64,000 nt of DNA from the NCBI GenBank assembly GCA_030159075.1, contig BROG01000468.1, forward strand, positions 159,001 to 223,000. Reading direction: 5' to 3'. Below are positions 32,961 to 45,902 of this stretch, piece after piece. The notes under the pieces were generated by a model. That model was not told the origin of the DNA and ran no database searches. It saw nothing but the letters and a program-made list of their open reading frames with translations. The position numbers and the translations under genes are program-made. Source of the stretch: Atrina japonica (taxonomy: Eukaryota > Mollusca > Bivalvia > Pterioida > Pinnidae). Each line of letters begins with the position of its first letter. Position 1 is the first letter of the stretch.

Positions 32961-33199
32961 AATATCAATAGCATGATTTCATTCAATTGAAGTGGATTAA
33001 ATTCAAGTTTTACGTCACACGCAACAATTTTTATTATACTCTCTCGGGAGATACATATCGGGTGGCGGGGAGACAATCTGGTTACAGTATACCCGGAAAG
33101 AGACAATAAACTGACTTCCTCAAGTAAAATGGAAAACTTCCAACGGAGCTCAATCTTAAAGAATGATGATATACCCACACCGCCCGGGGCATGGCATGT

Positions 33200-34243
33200 C
33201 ATCTGACCACTACCCCAGCATAAGAATTAAATCGATTGTACGTTTATAATCACTAAATACTTATAAATCATTTAACTGAGTTATGACATATATCATAGAT
33301 TTATATGTATATTTGTTTCGTTAATATGCAAATACCAAGTATTATGTATGTGTGAAACAGGTGGTTGGTAATGACTTCAGTCCATTAGAGGTTTATCTCT
33401 AAAATTTGTCTCGCACAGGGAAATTTTAAGTGAAATGAATCATTTAGAGTAATTTCTGAAATGATGAAGATATGTCCGTTACATTCGCGATAGCAATCTC
33501 TTAATCGCAGCCTCGTTATGTCCATTTGTTCAGCGGCCATGAAAACATTATCACCTTCATAATTGAAGAGTTCTGTCCACATTATGTAAGTCTTGAAGAC
33601 CTCCCTACATGAAACAGGTTTTATGGTTCCTGTGTATGGGGAGTGGTGTATTAACAGAATCAATTTACGTTCTTCATGGATGTTATTAAGTAGTTAAGGT
33701 GTCGTAAGATACGATGAAGGTGACTGACAACTACTTTGATCTACCGACATGATTTATTTTATTATGAGAACAGGGACCGTTTAAGAAGAGATTATCACGT
33801 CCGAAAAATTCGATGTGTGGACACAAGGAACGTAGAGCTAATCGGATACGGAAATCTTCAAAATTTAATTATATGGATATTAGAATTTATTTCTTTTCCT
33901 AAAGGCAAATGTATTTGTTCTAGTTATTTGTAATTTGGCCAGCTTAGGATGAATGGAATAGTCGTTATATGATTATTAAAGATCAGGACCAGAAGTCACA
34001 AAATTTTCTCAATACTCAAGCTCGACTAACTTTTATTATTTTAAGATGGAAACTCACAGAATTAATTACAGTAACTACATAAATTTATATGTATATATAT
34101 AACATACATTTGTAAATGAAATAATTGCTCATTTGTAGAAAACATCCAAACAAAATTGTTTTGAGAGCGTGACACACTGAAATTTTGAGTACCATACTGA
34201 AGATATTTTGATAAATAAATGAATAAATAGTATCATATTCAGT
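33200..34243. other. Gene-free stretch
   Basis: Contains only a MITE end near 33,980-34,045 and short AT-rich runs. Confidence 0.4.
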
Positions 34244-34258
34244 CATATGCAGAAGTTT

Positions 34259-34538
34259 GTTTGTTTGTTTGTTTATTGTTGTTTAACCTCCCACTCAAGA
34301 ATCTTTCACTCATATGGAGATGTCACCAATTCCCGATGAAGGGCTTCAAATTTTGGCATAAGCTCGGCGCTTACGGCCATTGAGCAGTGAGGGTTCTTTA
34401 CCGTGCCGACACTTACTGTGACAAGGGACCTCGGTTTTTACTGTATCATCCAAAGGACAGGAAACCGACCTGCCACCGGTCGGATTCGAACTCAAGATCA
34501 AGAGTCGAGCGCGCTACCGACAAATCCAGGCCGCCTTG
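34259..34538 (-). mobile_element. tRNA-derived SINE, copy S3
   Basis: 280 bp, minus strand, same family as S1 and S2. A 15-bp target duplication, CATATGCAGAAGTTT, flanks it (34244-34258 and 34539-34553). The (AAAC)n tail is at the left. The B box is mutated (GAGTTCGAATC retained in part). Confidence 0.92.
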
Positions 34539-34559
34539 CATATGCAGAAGTTTTACAAA

Positions 34560-36700
34560 CAACTATAATGTATTAGTCAAAACAGTAACATAGAAGTATA
34601 GCTTTAACATAGAGGTTTCAATTGGTTATTTCTGGTCCAGGTACATGTTTCTCTTTCATTGATATTTATTTATAAATGCAAAATTTAAATGTTCCCTTCA
34701 TATTTCTCTTTTATATACTTTACAATTATTGTTTTTGTCAATGTCGTATGTCGTTTCATGTCGTAAACTAACAATGTTTTATTTCTTTGAACTTCTCGTT
34801 ACCATCTCACGATGACGATGATGATGATGACGACGACGATGGCTGGCCAACTGTATTTCAAGTACTAGTAAGGTTCATTTGTAAGAACGTTAATAATGTA
34901 TTAGTAAAGCAAGCTCTGATGAAAGAATGGTATGTAATATGTAGCGTTTAAATATTTCATAAGTTTGTAAGAAAGAAGATATCCAGAGTGGAAAGAGTGA
35001 TTTGTAATTAAATGTGAATGGGTGTCTCCTAGGACGTCCGCTTTGGATGTATGTAAATGATCGGTGATGAACAATAGACAAGAAAGACCGGTGATATTCA
35101 TAGATTTAGATTTTCAGGGAGACTCAGATATTGTAGAGAGATTTACACATGTCAGAAGCTAAGGTATTTTAATAGAACAAAGAGAGAACAGAGAGAGATG
35201 GAAAATCAATTGAATGCAAAATAATAGAACACATTGTGAAAAAATAAAAGATGTAGCAATTGCAAATCTTTGTAATTAATTTATTGAAAACATAACAGCA
35301 AAAACAACAATACATTGATCATATTAATGAAGAATAGCTTTACTGTCTATATTATATATGTGACCTAGAGTTTTAATTACATGTTTTAATCCGTAATTCC
35401 AAAGAAGTTAAAGGAATGATTTTTTATACAAATCTCAAGCATGTTTATATTTCAAGCGAATTTGTTTTGTTTTTAGGTTTTGTACAAAATGGCCTTATAG
35501 TTTATTTACGAACTGAACTTAATTGATAAGCCACAATATTTCAGATCAAACTAAATTTCATATTTGGTATCAGCAAAGTTACAATGTTTATTTGAAAACT
35601 TGGCATTTTGTATTTCGTATTAATATTACATGTGTATCATATAATAACCCAGTCCAAAGCGAAAGAAGCGATACGTCCACTTTACGGCAACTGTAAAACC
35701 AACAAAAACATCAAAGGGTTTTCGGACATTCATGGGTATTTATGTCGTTATTTTTACGACATCAGCTTCAGGTTGGAAAACGTTTGCACAAGTTTGATGA
35801 AAGTCATGAAAAGGTGACAAGTTACAACAGATAAGAAATAGAATAATTAATCCTGTTGATTTCAATGTTCGAGATTAAATTTACAATTTGATATTTGTTT
35901 ACGAAGACTGCTTTGAAGGCGTCGGTTGTTTTGAATAATATACTGGAAATGGGTTGATAAGCATGTGGTGTTCAAAGGGATTTTATAATCAAATGTCAAA
36001 ATGGATTTTATAATCAAATGAAAAAATAAAGCCACATAAATGTTCTGATGTCTACATTTTTTCTGATACTACGTGTTTCGTATTCTGTCATGTACATATA
36101 CATAGTGAAAAGTCCTCAAAACCCTTTCAAATCACATCACTGTAATATTTTTTCCTTCTTTTTGCTATCAAATTAAACGTGTTTTTTCTGAAATATTTAT
36201 TCCATGTTTAAATGCGTTATTCGTGCCAGTTATAAGGGGAATTCCCTAATCAAAAATTGTGTGACAGAAACTGAGAATTAAGCTTTAAGCTTTTTCAAGG
36301 AAGACCTCTTTTACGTGCCTCACATACTAAATCTTGGTTTCACATACAATGACTACCTTTCGCCAATCAGATCTGGAGCGGGTTGATGACGTTTTCACCG
36401 AACTTGACTTTTTCACCGAACTCGAGAGATTTCCATGGAACATTTCTGGCGCGTGTGGCATGCTAACAGCGGACGCTGAATCCTTCTGGACACCTCGTTC
36501 CATCCCGTTTGGTATTCGAACTTGTTCTCCGTGTAGAGACCCTAGTTATGTCTACTTTGTTGTATTCTAATGGACTTGGAGTTTCCAATATCCTTTATAT
36601 TTCGAAAGTTCTTCAAGCTCATTTCCGAGTATTTTGTCATTAGTTATTAGAATAGTAGAATAAATAGTCTCCATATCTGTTACAAAGTCGAATATAAGAG
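34560..36700. other. Gene-free stretch
   Basis: A short GATGATGACGACGACGATGG tract near 34,812-34,843 is the only repeat. The 78-codon frame at 36,334-36,570 shows no family signature. Confidence 0.4.
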
Positions 36701-36705
36701 ACTTT

Positions 36706-36778
36706 TTAAGATTCGAACTCGGAGTGCGTGAAATGCGTTCTCTCTACCGATGAGATAGTGCGCCACGCAGAGTACGTA
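36706..36778 (-). repeat. tRNA-like relic
   Basis: On the minus strand TCTCATCGGTAGAGA forms a D arm, and GAGTTCGAATC is a good B box, 70-odd bases in all. The anticodon arm does not pair well. It is probably a SINE head remnant rather than a working tRNA gene. Confidence 0.4.
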
Positions 36779-36779
36779 A

Positions 36780-38030
36780 ACGGCTTAATCGATTCGATGG
36801 CGTATAGGTCTACCAAAATAAAGTGGCACATATTACAAACAAAACGAGACTAAATTAGATCTAAACAGGGGTGACAGGTTTGCTTGTCCGCACAAAATAT
36901 TAGAGCTACAGTAATGCATAGAATCGAGGCAAGACAAAATGCTTAACCTGTACAACCCTATTTTGGAAAATTGACATTTTTGGACAGATCCCGGACGTGG
37001 CACTTTATATCGGTAGAGCTTTAGTTATATGCCAAAGTATACAATTTTCTCTCAAAAAATAATCCGAACGAGGAAGAGTGTCACTATATTTTTCATCATA
37101 CAGTAGAACATGGCATTGGTCTAAATCGACCCTAAAGGGTGTATATTCGTAGGGCTCTCCACGGCCCTGAATGTGACCCCGTACTCCCTAGAATTTATTT
37201 GAAAAGCGTTGGCCTAGCTATGCCACTGTATTCCGACTTGTCCTATTTTGTATAAATGCGCCTTTTATTTGTTTGTAATTATTTATGTATTTCTCTACTT
37301 CATCTGAAAATAATCCCACAGTATAATTTTGCGCAGGCATGTAATTTTCTCGTGATTACGCCATTATATAAATACGCTTAATTTAAAGTTACGAGATAAG
37401 GAGTTTACTAAGGGATAATGAGTTATTTGTTTATTTACGTCGATTAAGATCTCTACATTTTCATCGATGTAAATAAACAAATTTCAAGACCCGGGAGGCA
37501 CGGTATACGACTGCTTACTTTTTATTTTGCTACTAATGATGTGTGCGATGTTATCATCGGCCATAACAATTAATTGCGCAATGATTTTATCCCACACTAA
37601 AAGTACAGAAGACGTTCAAAGTAGTACTTAAAAAGCCTCAAAATAAAACCGTGTTTAATAATCAGTAACACTTAAGTCGTATAAAGTTAGTACATACCCG
37701 TGAAGCGACTGGCAATAAATATAACCGATAGCTACAAAGACCACCATCTCTTTGCTGTCTATTGTCAAGAGGTAACACATTAAAACTTCAAATACAAGAT
37801 ACTTAGTGTGCATTATTTGAATTCCAGATAAAACCCCAGGTATAATTTTGTGATACCTCCGGAAATCATGAGATAGAGAAGTTTATAAAGATCACAAAGT
37901 GAACCGTTAACTTTTATGATACTTTACGTAAGGTGGAGTGCAATAGGGGTGTCGTTTACTCATCGATAAATCGAAAATGAGTATTACTCTGTAAAGAGTT
38001 TTCAAAATTGTAAATAAGTGAACGAGTATT
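36780..38030. other. Gene-free stretch
   Basis: No supported feature. A (CA)n run follows at 38,033-38,063. Confidence 0.4.
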
Positions 38031-38064
<34 letters not shown>

Positions 38065-38589
38065 TCGGCCATCTACACATTCACTATTTATGATCCAAGG
38101 CCCTTAGTAAATGTTATATATATATACTAATATATATATATATATATTAGATATTACCCGGATCCCGTGGATGATGGCTATAATATTGCGTTGTGTCCTT
38201 CCATCCTTTAGCTCTTTCTTGGTCATATCGTCGTTATTTCTTCTCGAAGTCCAATCCTACTTGATGCAATCACATATCACCAAGGTAGCTAGGCTGAGTG
38301 TCAAATGTTGCAATATCAAAGAACCCTTAATTTCCCGAATTACCCGTCTTCGTTATATGCTTATTTGTAACATACGATTACAATCTATATTGTGACGGTA
38401 AATGATATACTAGTAATTATTCATGATCTCATGAAATATCTATCGGAAATGTGATACATATTATAAAACATATATTTAAAGTAAAACTAAAATATCGTAA
38501 TCTACATTCAATCTAGAGTATTTGTCTCACTTTTAATAATTGCAAACCTTTCAGAAATTAGGGGGTTAACAATACATTGAACTATCGAT

Positions 38590-39370
38590 GCATCGCAAAA
38601 ATGCACCTTCCAATAGTTTCATTGCATTAACTTGCAATGCCATAGACAATCACAATAGTGAACCTTTCAATAAAACTATTGCAGTTATTACTGTAGTAAA
38701 CAGACAATGCAATAGACAATCACAATAGTGTACCTTTCAATAAAACTATTGCAGCAGTAAACAAACGGTGGAATAGACAATCACAATAGTCTAACTTTCA
38801 AGAAAACTACTGCAGTAGTAAACTGGCAGTGCAATGGACAATCACAATTATAGTGTAGCTTTCCAGAAAACTATTGCAGTAGTAAACTGGCAGTGCAATG
38901 GACAATCACAATTATAGTGTAGCTTTCCAGAAAACTACTGCAGTAGCAAACTGGCAGTGCAATGGACAATCACAATTATAGTGTAGCTTTCCAGAAAACT
39001 ACTGCAGTAGTAAACTGGCAGTGCAATGGACAATCACAATTATAGTGTAGCTTTCCAGAAAACTATTGCAGTAGTAAACTGGCAGTGCAATGGTCAATCA
39101 CAATTATAGTGTAGCTTTCAATAAAACTAGTGCAGTAGTAAACCGACAGTGCAATGGTCAATCACAATTATAGTGTAGCTTTCAATAAAACTAGTGCAGT
39201 AGCAAACTGGCAGTGCAATGGTCAATCACAATTATAGTGTAGCTTTCAATAAAACTATTGCAGTAGTAAACCGACAGTGCAATGGTCAATCACAATTATA
39301 GTGTAGCTTTCAATAAAACTATTGCAGTAGTAAACTGACAGTGCAATGGACAATCTCAATAATGAGTTAG
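38590..39370. repeat. 63-bp minisatellite
   Basis: About nine regular units (GCAATGGACAATCACAATTA and onwards to CAGTAGTAAACTGGCAGT) are preceded by three shorter, diverged units (CAATAGACAATCACAATAGT). Regular spacing is 63 bp from 38,831. Variants alternate CCAGAAAAC/CAATAAAAC and TACTG/TATTG/TAGTG. Confidence 0.9.
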
Positions 39371-39473
39371 ACTATCGATAGTTTCGATAGTTTCAATTTG
39401 CTGCATAAAAGTTTTTTTCTGCCATTTTCTTCATTCTTTTTGAAATTTGTTTTAATGACTATCGCAATCGTCA

Positions 39474-39600
39474 ACAGGGGTGCTTACTCCTCCATGACAC
39501 CTGGTTCCATCTCTAGATATTGACCAAATTTGTATATTGTATCCTGGAAACCCTGACAATTTACATATGTACTGGTACCAGCAGACAAAGCCTCAAATAA
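39474..39600 (+). mobile_element. Penelope-like element 3' end, upstream partial copy
   Basis: CAGGGGTGCTTACTCCTCCA, then ACACCTGGTTCCATCTCT and TATCCTGGA, match the 3' tails at 40,994-41,120 and 45,520-45,650. It precedes the coding part of the next copy. Confidence 0.7.
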
Positions 39601-39659
39601 TATAGTTTTTATTTGTAAGGCACATTACTATAATTGTTTATTAGAAGTACTTTGGTTTA

Positions 39660-41120
39660 ATACGAATTCTGGAAATCCTACATACACACGTAGCTCACTT
39701 TCAAAGGACGAGATCCTTCAAAATCACGTGTCCGTATTACGCTCATTTGATATACCTACAACGGATACCGATTTCGAGCTACCACATTTATACTGGATAC
39801 CTAAACTTCTTAAAACCCCATATAAGCAAAGATACATAGCAGGATCCAGCAAATGTTCTACCAGACCTTTATCTTTACTCCTTACCAAGATATTGACAGC
39901 CATTAAGGAGAAACTTCAACAATACTGTACAGTTGCTTATTCCAGAAGCGGTGTAAATCAGATGTGGATACTTAAAAAATTCTAAACAGCTTTTAGAAAA
40001 TTTGAAGGCACACAATTTTTCTCGAATTCACAGTATCAAAACTTATGACTTCTCTACTCTTTACACTTCTATTCCACATAAAAAATTAAAAGAAAGACTT
40101 TTCAGCATCATAGACAACTGCTTTTTCACTAAAGGTGGTACCCGAAAATTTAAATATCTAGTGATTGGCTATTAGGATACTTATTTCGTCAAACACCACT
40201 CTGATTCTACACATAAATATACTGAAGTTGATATAAAAAACATGCTGGAATTTCTAATAGACAATATATTTGTAATGTTCGGAGACGTGGTCTTTCAACA
40301 AACTGTCGGCATTCCTATGGGAACCAATTGTGCTCCTTTATTGGCCGACCTGTTCCTTTATTCATACGAAGCAGACTTCATTCAGAAACTGCTGAATCAA
40401 AAGAAGAAAAAGTTAGCGGTGTCCTTTAATTTGACATTTAGATATATCGACGATGTTTTGTCAATTAATAATGACAATTTTCATACATATATGCGATATA
40501 TCCCAGCGAACTAGAAATTAAAGATACAGCAGAATCAAGCACACACGCTTCATACTTAGACATTTTATTTAATATAAACACAGACGGGAAATTAGCAACT
40601 AAGCTATACGATAAACGCGACGATTTCGGCTTTCCCATCGTAAATTTTCCACATTTAAGTAGTAATATCCCTCAGTCACCCGCATATGGAGTTTATATTT
40701 CACAAATGATCCGATATGCCAGGGCGTGCACAACATATGAATATTTCATATACAGAGGTAAACTACTCACTGACAAATTATTGACACAGGGATATCAAAA
40801 ACCGCGTTTAATGTCAACGTTCCGCAAATTTTACGGTCGGTATAATAGTCTTGTTTGCGACTACTCTTTTTCACTAAGTGAAATGTTGAGTTGCCTTTTC
40901 GTTGGCGGTTGTTGAGACGTCTGTACCAATTGTGACGAGGATACACTCCTCACTTGTTTCATTGGACTTGACTGTGGACTCACGGCGGGTGTGACAGGGG
41001 ATGCTTACTACTCCATGGCACCTGATCCCACCTCTTGGTTTCCAGAGGTCCGTGTTTGTCCATTTTTACCGGATTTGTATCTATATCCTGGACATTCTAT
41101 TGATTTATACTTTGGTATCT
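39660..41120 (+). pseudogene. Penelope-like retroelement, reverse transcriptase, 5'-truncated and frameshifted
   Basis: Frames on the plus strand carry HLYWIPKLLKTPYKQRYIAG with STRPLSLLLTKIL, then QQTVGIPMGTNCAPLLADLF (motif B region) and LTFRYIDDVLSINN (motif C, Y-I-D-D intact), then YGVYISQMIRYARACTTYEY and RKFYGRYNSLV. Stops and frameshifts separate them (for example after 39,983 and 40,514). The GIY-YIG endonuclease of full Penelope-like elements is not seen. A non-coding tail (GACTCACGGCGGGTGTGACA onwards) ends the copy. Confidence 0.85.
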
Positions 41121-41159
41121 GAAATTTTTATATTTAATAAGATTTGAATTTATAAATTG

Positions 41160-43100
41160 AACAATAATTATAAAAAATTTACAATAAATTTACTCGCCAC
41201 ATTGTTTGGATTTTTAAAAACAGATGCTTTCCTCACCGGAGCTACTGATTTCCGGAATTTACTCCTAAAAATACTAAATAATATTTTGATCGGATTAGAA
41301 AATAAATATAGGTTATTAAAGTGTTTAAAAGAAATGTTCTCATAACCGATTTAACTAGTAAACAAAGAAAGACATTTACAGAAGTTTGTATTATTTCAAA
41401 ACGAACCATTCTTTGAAAAATACGATGTACATATTTTATTTGATAAAATAAGATATAACAGAAATGACGTAACTATCACGGTATATATTCAGACTATTGA
41501 AATCATATCACAATATTTTCTCAGCACCCTATCACTATTACAGTATGTATTCAGACATTGGCAATAGTTTGCTTGATTTTAACACAATCATGATTATAGT
41601 TTTGTAGGCGAAGGAGAGACATTCACATAAAAATCTTTTTTCAGCATTAAATAGATATTAAGATTATGCAGTTCAGAAATATTTTCAGAAGACAATAGCT
41701 GAACAAGTGTAGCAGAGGATGGTCTTCTGAAGAGGAATTCATCATGAATGGTCATGAAAGATAATACGTGTAATAGGTTTCCTATTTTGTCAAATTCAGA
41801 AATGAAATAAAAGCTGAGCTTCAGTATTGAGTAATCTTGTTGTTTCAATATGTTAAAAGCAAAACGAAAATTGGTTTGCATGGCTACGATACTTAATTTA
41901 ATTTTCATTTCATCACTCATTTTCGCACCGATTTTTAACTCAACGAAATAATAATATTATTATAAAGCACTTGTAAATATAAAGGGTTATGATTTGCAAA
42001 TTAATTTATCAAAATCTAAAACTTCAATAACATCATTCTAGTTTCAAAATGGTTACTTTAAAACAAGTACAAACATATTTCGCTAGGAAAGATCATTCGG
42101 GCCGATGTAAACTTGACCAAAACAAATTTTTCGAATTTCTATTAGAGGAAGAGTTATTAGTTTGTAACGAAACAAACTTCCGACAATCAAGAATGACTCA
42201 CTAATAATCGTGTGTTTCCATCAATAAGCTATATATTACCAAGGTTTAAACTCTTGTTTTGAAGTTTGGGAGGGCGGTAATGCAGCAATTCAGTGTCCAA
42301 TAAACGCTCAAACGATAGACTTTTTTAACGCTCAATACAAACGCATCCATTGACCTGATAAAGTACCGTTAAGAAAACCTATCATTGTCGTATTTGGGGG
42401 AAGGCCCCCTTTTAAAATTTCAAACGGCAACACAGAAGCTAATTGAAATATTGATGGAAGTTCAGATTTGCTAAATGTCACCCATAAAACGTACACCGAC
42501 TACTCTCACTTTCATTTTAATTTTCTTTACAAAGGATTTAAACAGCGCGGAAAATTACAGTCCTCGCGGTTTATGATGCAGTCAGCGTTTGAACTACTAT
42601 TTCGTACGAGGCGACCTCCAGAAATAAACAGTTACAAATAAAGAAACTATATTTTTTTCTTTCGGTTTTTGATATTTTTACAAAATACACATAGTTTTAA
42701 ATTCATCTGACGAATAGACTTAAGTTTTTAAAGTATAATTTTAAGTTATGTTGATACATTTAGTCAAAATGGGTAATAAATCACAAGAAAGGAAATTTTA
42801 GTTTGATTTCTGAACCGTATCCATCTGAAAATTCAACAACTTTCTTCTCTATCAGATGCATTAAACTTACTCATTTTAATCTGTTCGTGGTTGTACTTAA
42901 GTTAATATTGGGAAACAGTCGACACAAAGAAATACACAAAAGATCATCATACTTAAAAGAAATGCATAACGTACCTACAGTAACGTACAGGTAACTGATA
43001 ATATGTGACTAATTATAACATTTTACCTATAACAGCGACAGCGATAATATGTATACTTAAGACAACAATTATAATAACAACTCTAAAAATGGTTATCACT
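41160..43100. other. Gene-free stretch
   Basis: Contains short frames (for example 41,594-41,920 minus, 108 codons) without recognisable domains. No repeats that I can define. Confidence 0.35.
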
Positions 43101-43140
43101 ATGATAATGAAAATATGATGGTGTTACTGAACATGATGAT

Positions 43141-43519
43141 GTTGGTGGTGGTGATAAAGAAGAAGAAGAAGAAGAAGAAGAGGCAGAAGAAGAAGAAGAA
43201 GAAGAAGATGATGATGATGATGGTGATGATGATGATGGTGGTGGAAGTGGTGGTGGTTGTCGTGAAGAAGAAGAAGATGATGATTATGGTGGTGGTGGTG
43301 GTGGTGGTGGTTGTCGTGAAGAGATGATGATGGTGATGGTGATGGTGGTGGTGGTGGTGGTTGTCGTGAAGAAGATGATGATGGTGATGGTGGTTGTGGT
43401 GGTTGTCGTGAAGAAGAATATGATCATGGTGATGGTGGTGGTGATGGTTGTCGTGAAGAAGAAGAAGAAGAAGAAGAAGAAGAAGAAGAAGAAGAAGAAA
43501 AAGAAGAAGAAGATGATGA

Positions 43520-43553
<34 letters not shown>

Positions 43554-43600
43554 GGTGGTAGTGGTGAAGATAATGCTGCTGTTGCTGATTATCTTGATGA
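43141..43600. repeat. Triplet mosaic of GAA, GAT and GGT blocks
   Basis: Blocks of (GAA)n, (GAT)n and (GGT)n alternate, with GGTTGTCGTGAAGAAGA recurring as a higher unit. The longest GAA block is about 43,456-43,512. The purine-rich strand is the plus strand throughout. Apparent Lys/Met/Val frames are artefacts. Confidence 0.9.
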
Positions 43601-44381
43601 TGGTGGTCATCCTTTAGAAATAACTTAATAACTGTGATTTTCTTTGTTAATTTGTTATTTGTAAAAAATCAAGGACAAGAAGGACATATTTCTTTTGAAT
43701 TCGAATTAATAAATTTAAGTCTCTCTCCTGTACAAGGAAATTCTACAACGGGTTACATAAGTTTTGTTCCGCTTTGATAAAATCCGTATCAAGATATGGT
43801 TACATGTTATTTTATGCATTTGGTCAGAATACAGTATTTTTCAAACTACATGAATTCCATACATCTAATTTTGATAAGATAATTTTGTTGAATTTGTGGT
43901 TTATGGAAACATGTAGGTGGGCCGAGAATTCGTCACTGGTTTCACGACACCGCAACGATTAAAAACTTATAAACTGCAGTCTCCACACGAATTTGTTAAA
44001 ACTACTAATTTAAAAAGTAAAAAATGGTTAAATAAAATTCAAAAGATGCTTAAAAATACACTTTAAAAACAGATGATGAAAAACACACGTTGTGTATGCG
44101 ATAATAGACACTGATAATATATGCAAATATGTTGATGTGGAAATATTCATGACAAGTTATTTAACTTTAAATGCATATACAAAGTCTGTGTAATGAAAGG
44201 CACATGCATATCCTGACATATATAATCAAACGAATTCATCAACGTCAAACGAGATAGACGCATAGAGAAGTTTATATCAGAATAATTACTGACATACTGC
44301 ATACTGATATACAAGTAATAGTCAGTCAGGTGCAAATGCAATTATTTCTGTTAATTGTAATGTTAATTACTATTGTAGATA

Positions 44382-44554
44382 GGGGAATGCGTTCGATACC
44401 CAGATCCAGAGATTTCTAGATTTTTTTTTTAATATTTCAAATTATTCGATAGACCACTTACATTGACTTATTTTGTGGGCCACTTGGCGACAATACAGTC
44501 AATCCATTGATAAAATAGGCAAGGATCCGCATCTGGGTATCGAACGCATTCCCC
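44382..44554. repeat. Inverted repeat, ~26-bp arms
   Basis: GGGGAATGCGTTCGATACCC (44382 onwards to GATCC) is mirrored by GGGTATCGAACGCATTCCCC ending at 44554, with a ~115-bp loop. It could be a short foldback element. Confidence 0.65.
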
Positions 44555-44769
44555 AACCCCCTCCCCGGACAGTGGGACGACTGTTGTGTCACACAGTGCC
44601 AATACATGCTCTCAGTATAACATTGGACGAGCTACATTTTTTCACCAAGTACATGTACATTAATTAACATACCCCGGTGATGAAGTCCGATACACGTCTG
44701 AATCAATCAATATCAAATTTGTCGAGCTAAATTCTTTCCAAATACAATAACAAATCAACCAATGTTTGT

Positions 44770-44905
44770 TGGATGTAACTCACTAAACAGACACCTTTTT
44801 AGAAAAAAAGTATAGTAGATTATCCATTCTGTCAGTGTGACGAAACAGAGACAGTAGCCCATTATATTCTATACTGTAACAAATTTTACTTATACAGACA
44901 AAAAT
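44770..44905 (+). pseudogene. LINE C-terminal finger remnant
   Basis: One frame reads DYPFCQCDETETVAHYILYC, then NKFYLYRQKF. The C-x-C...H-x4-C arrangement is the C-terminal finger of LINE polymerases. Upstream sequence is frameshifted. Confidence 0.65.
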
Positions 44906-44985
44906 TTCAATTCAATTTATTTTATTTCCTAACGCCAAATGACACATCAGACATGAAAATACATTTACATGTATATCATGTATAT

Positions 44986-44986
44986 A

Positions 44987-45041
<55 letters not shown>
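44986..45041. repeat. (AAT)n microsatellite
   Basis: Pure AAT run directly before a Penelope-like fragment, possibly its insertion site. Confidence 0.93.
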
Positions 45042-45044
<3 letters not shown>

Positions 45045-45670
45045 TTAATAACGACGAACTAGAAATTAAAGATACAACAGAATCAAGCACACACGCTTCA
45101 TACTTAGACATTTTCCCTACCTTAGACACGGACGGGAAATTAGCAACTAAGCTATACGACAAACGCGACGATTTCGGCTTTCCCATCGTTAATAGTAATA
45201 TCCCACAATCACTCGCATATGGAGTTTATATTTCACAAATGATCCTATATGCCAGGGCGTGTTCAACATATGAACATTTCATATGCAGAGGTAAACTACT
45301 CACTGACAAATTATTGACACAGGGATATCGTTTGATGTCAACGTTCCGCAATTTTTACGGTCGGTATAATAGTCTTGTTTGCGACTACTCTGTTTCACTA
45401 AGTGAAATGTTGAGTTACATGGAGCTTGTTGAGACGTCTGTACCAATTATGACGAGGATTCTTTCCTGGCGTATTTCAATTTAATTTGACTGTGGACTCA
45501 CGGCGGGTGTGACCGGTCGACAGGGGATGCTTACTCCTTCCTCCATGACACCTGATCCCACCTCTTGATCTCAAGAGATCCGTATTTGTCCATTTTTCAT
45601 CATATTTGTACCTATATCCTGGACATTCTAGTGATTTATACCTTGGTATCTGAGACTTTTTATATTAGTT
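45042..45670 (+). pseudogene. Penelope-like retroelement 3' fragment
   Basis: Begins within the polymerase after motif C (ELEIKDTTESSTHASYLDIF) and continues through KLYDKRDDFGFPIV, AYGVYISQMILYARACSTYE and RNFYGRYNSLV. It is highly similar to the copy at 40.5-40.9 kb but lacks a few residues (NFPHLS). The same non-coding tail follows (GGCGGGTGTGACCGGTCGAC). Confidence 0.85.
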
Positions 45671-45902
45671 AATTTTCATATTATTTGAGCCTACACATGT
45701 AAAACAACATACAGAAAGATCAAAGTAAATATTTAACTAGCATTACTAAAAGAGACAAAAATTACTTTATCAATTACGATCATAACTACCGTTACCATTA
45801 TTATTTTATGTGCTCTCGTGTGTATTTTGCATATTGTAAAATCAATAAACTTGCGATTAATAAACAATAGAGTATAGTTGACTAATCATTGCTGTCTTCG
45901 TC

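Noticed and set aside
43115..43617. Lys/Met/Val-repeat proteins
   Set aside because: Artefacts of triplet repeats open in several frames on both strands.
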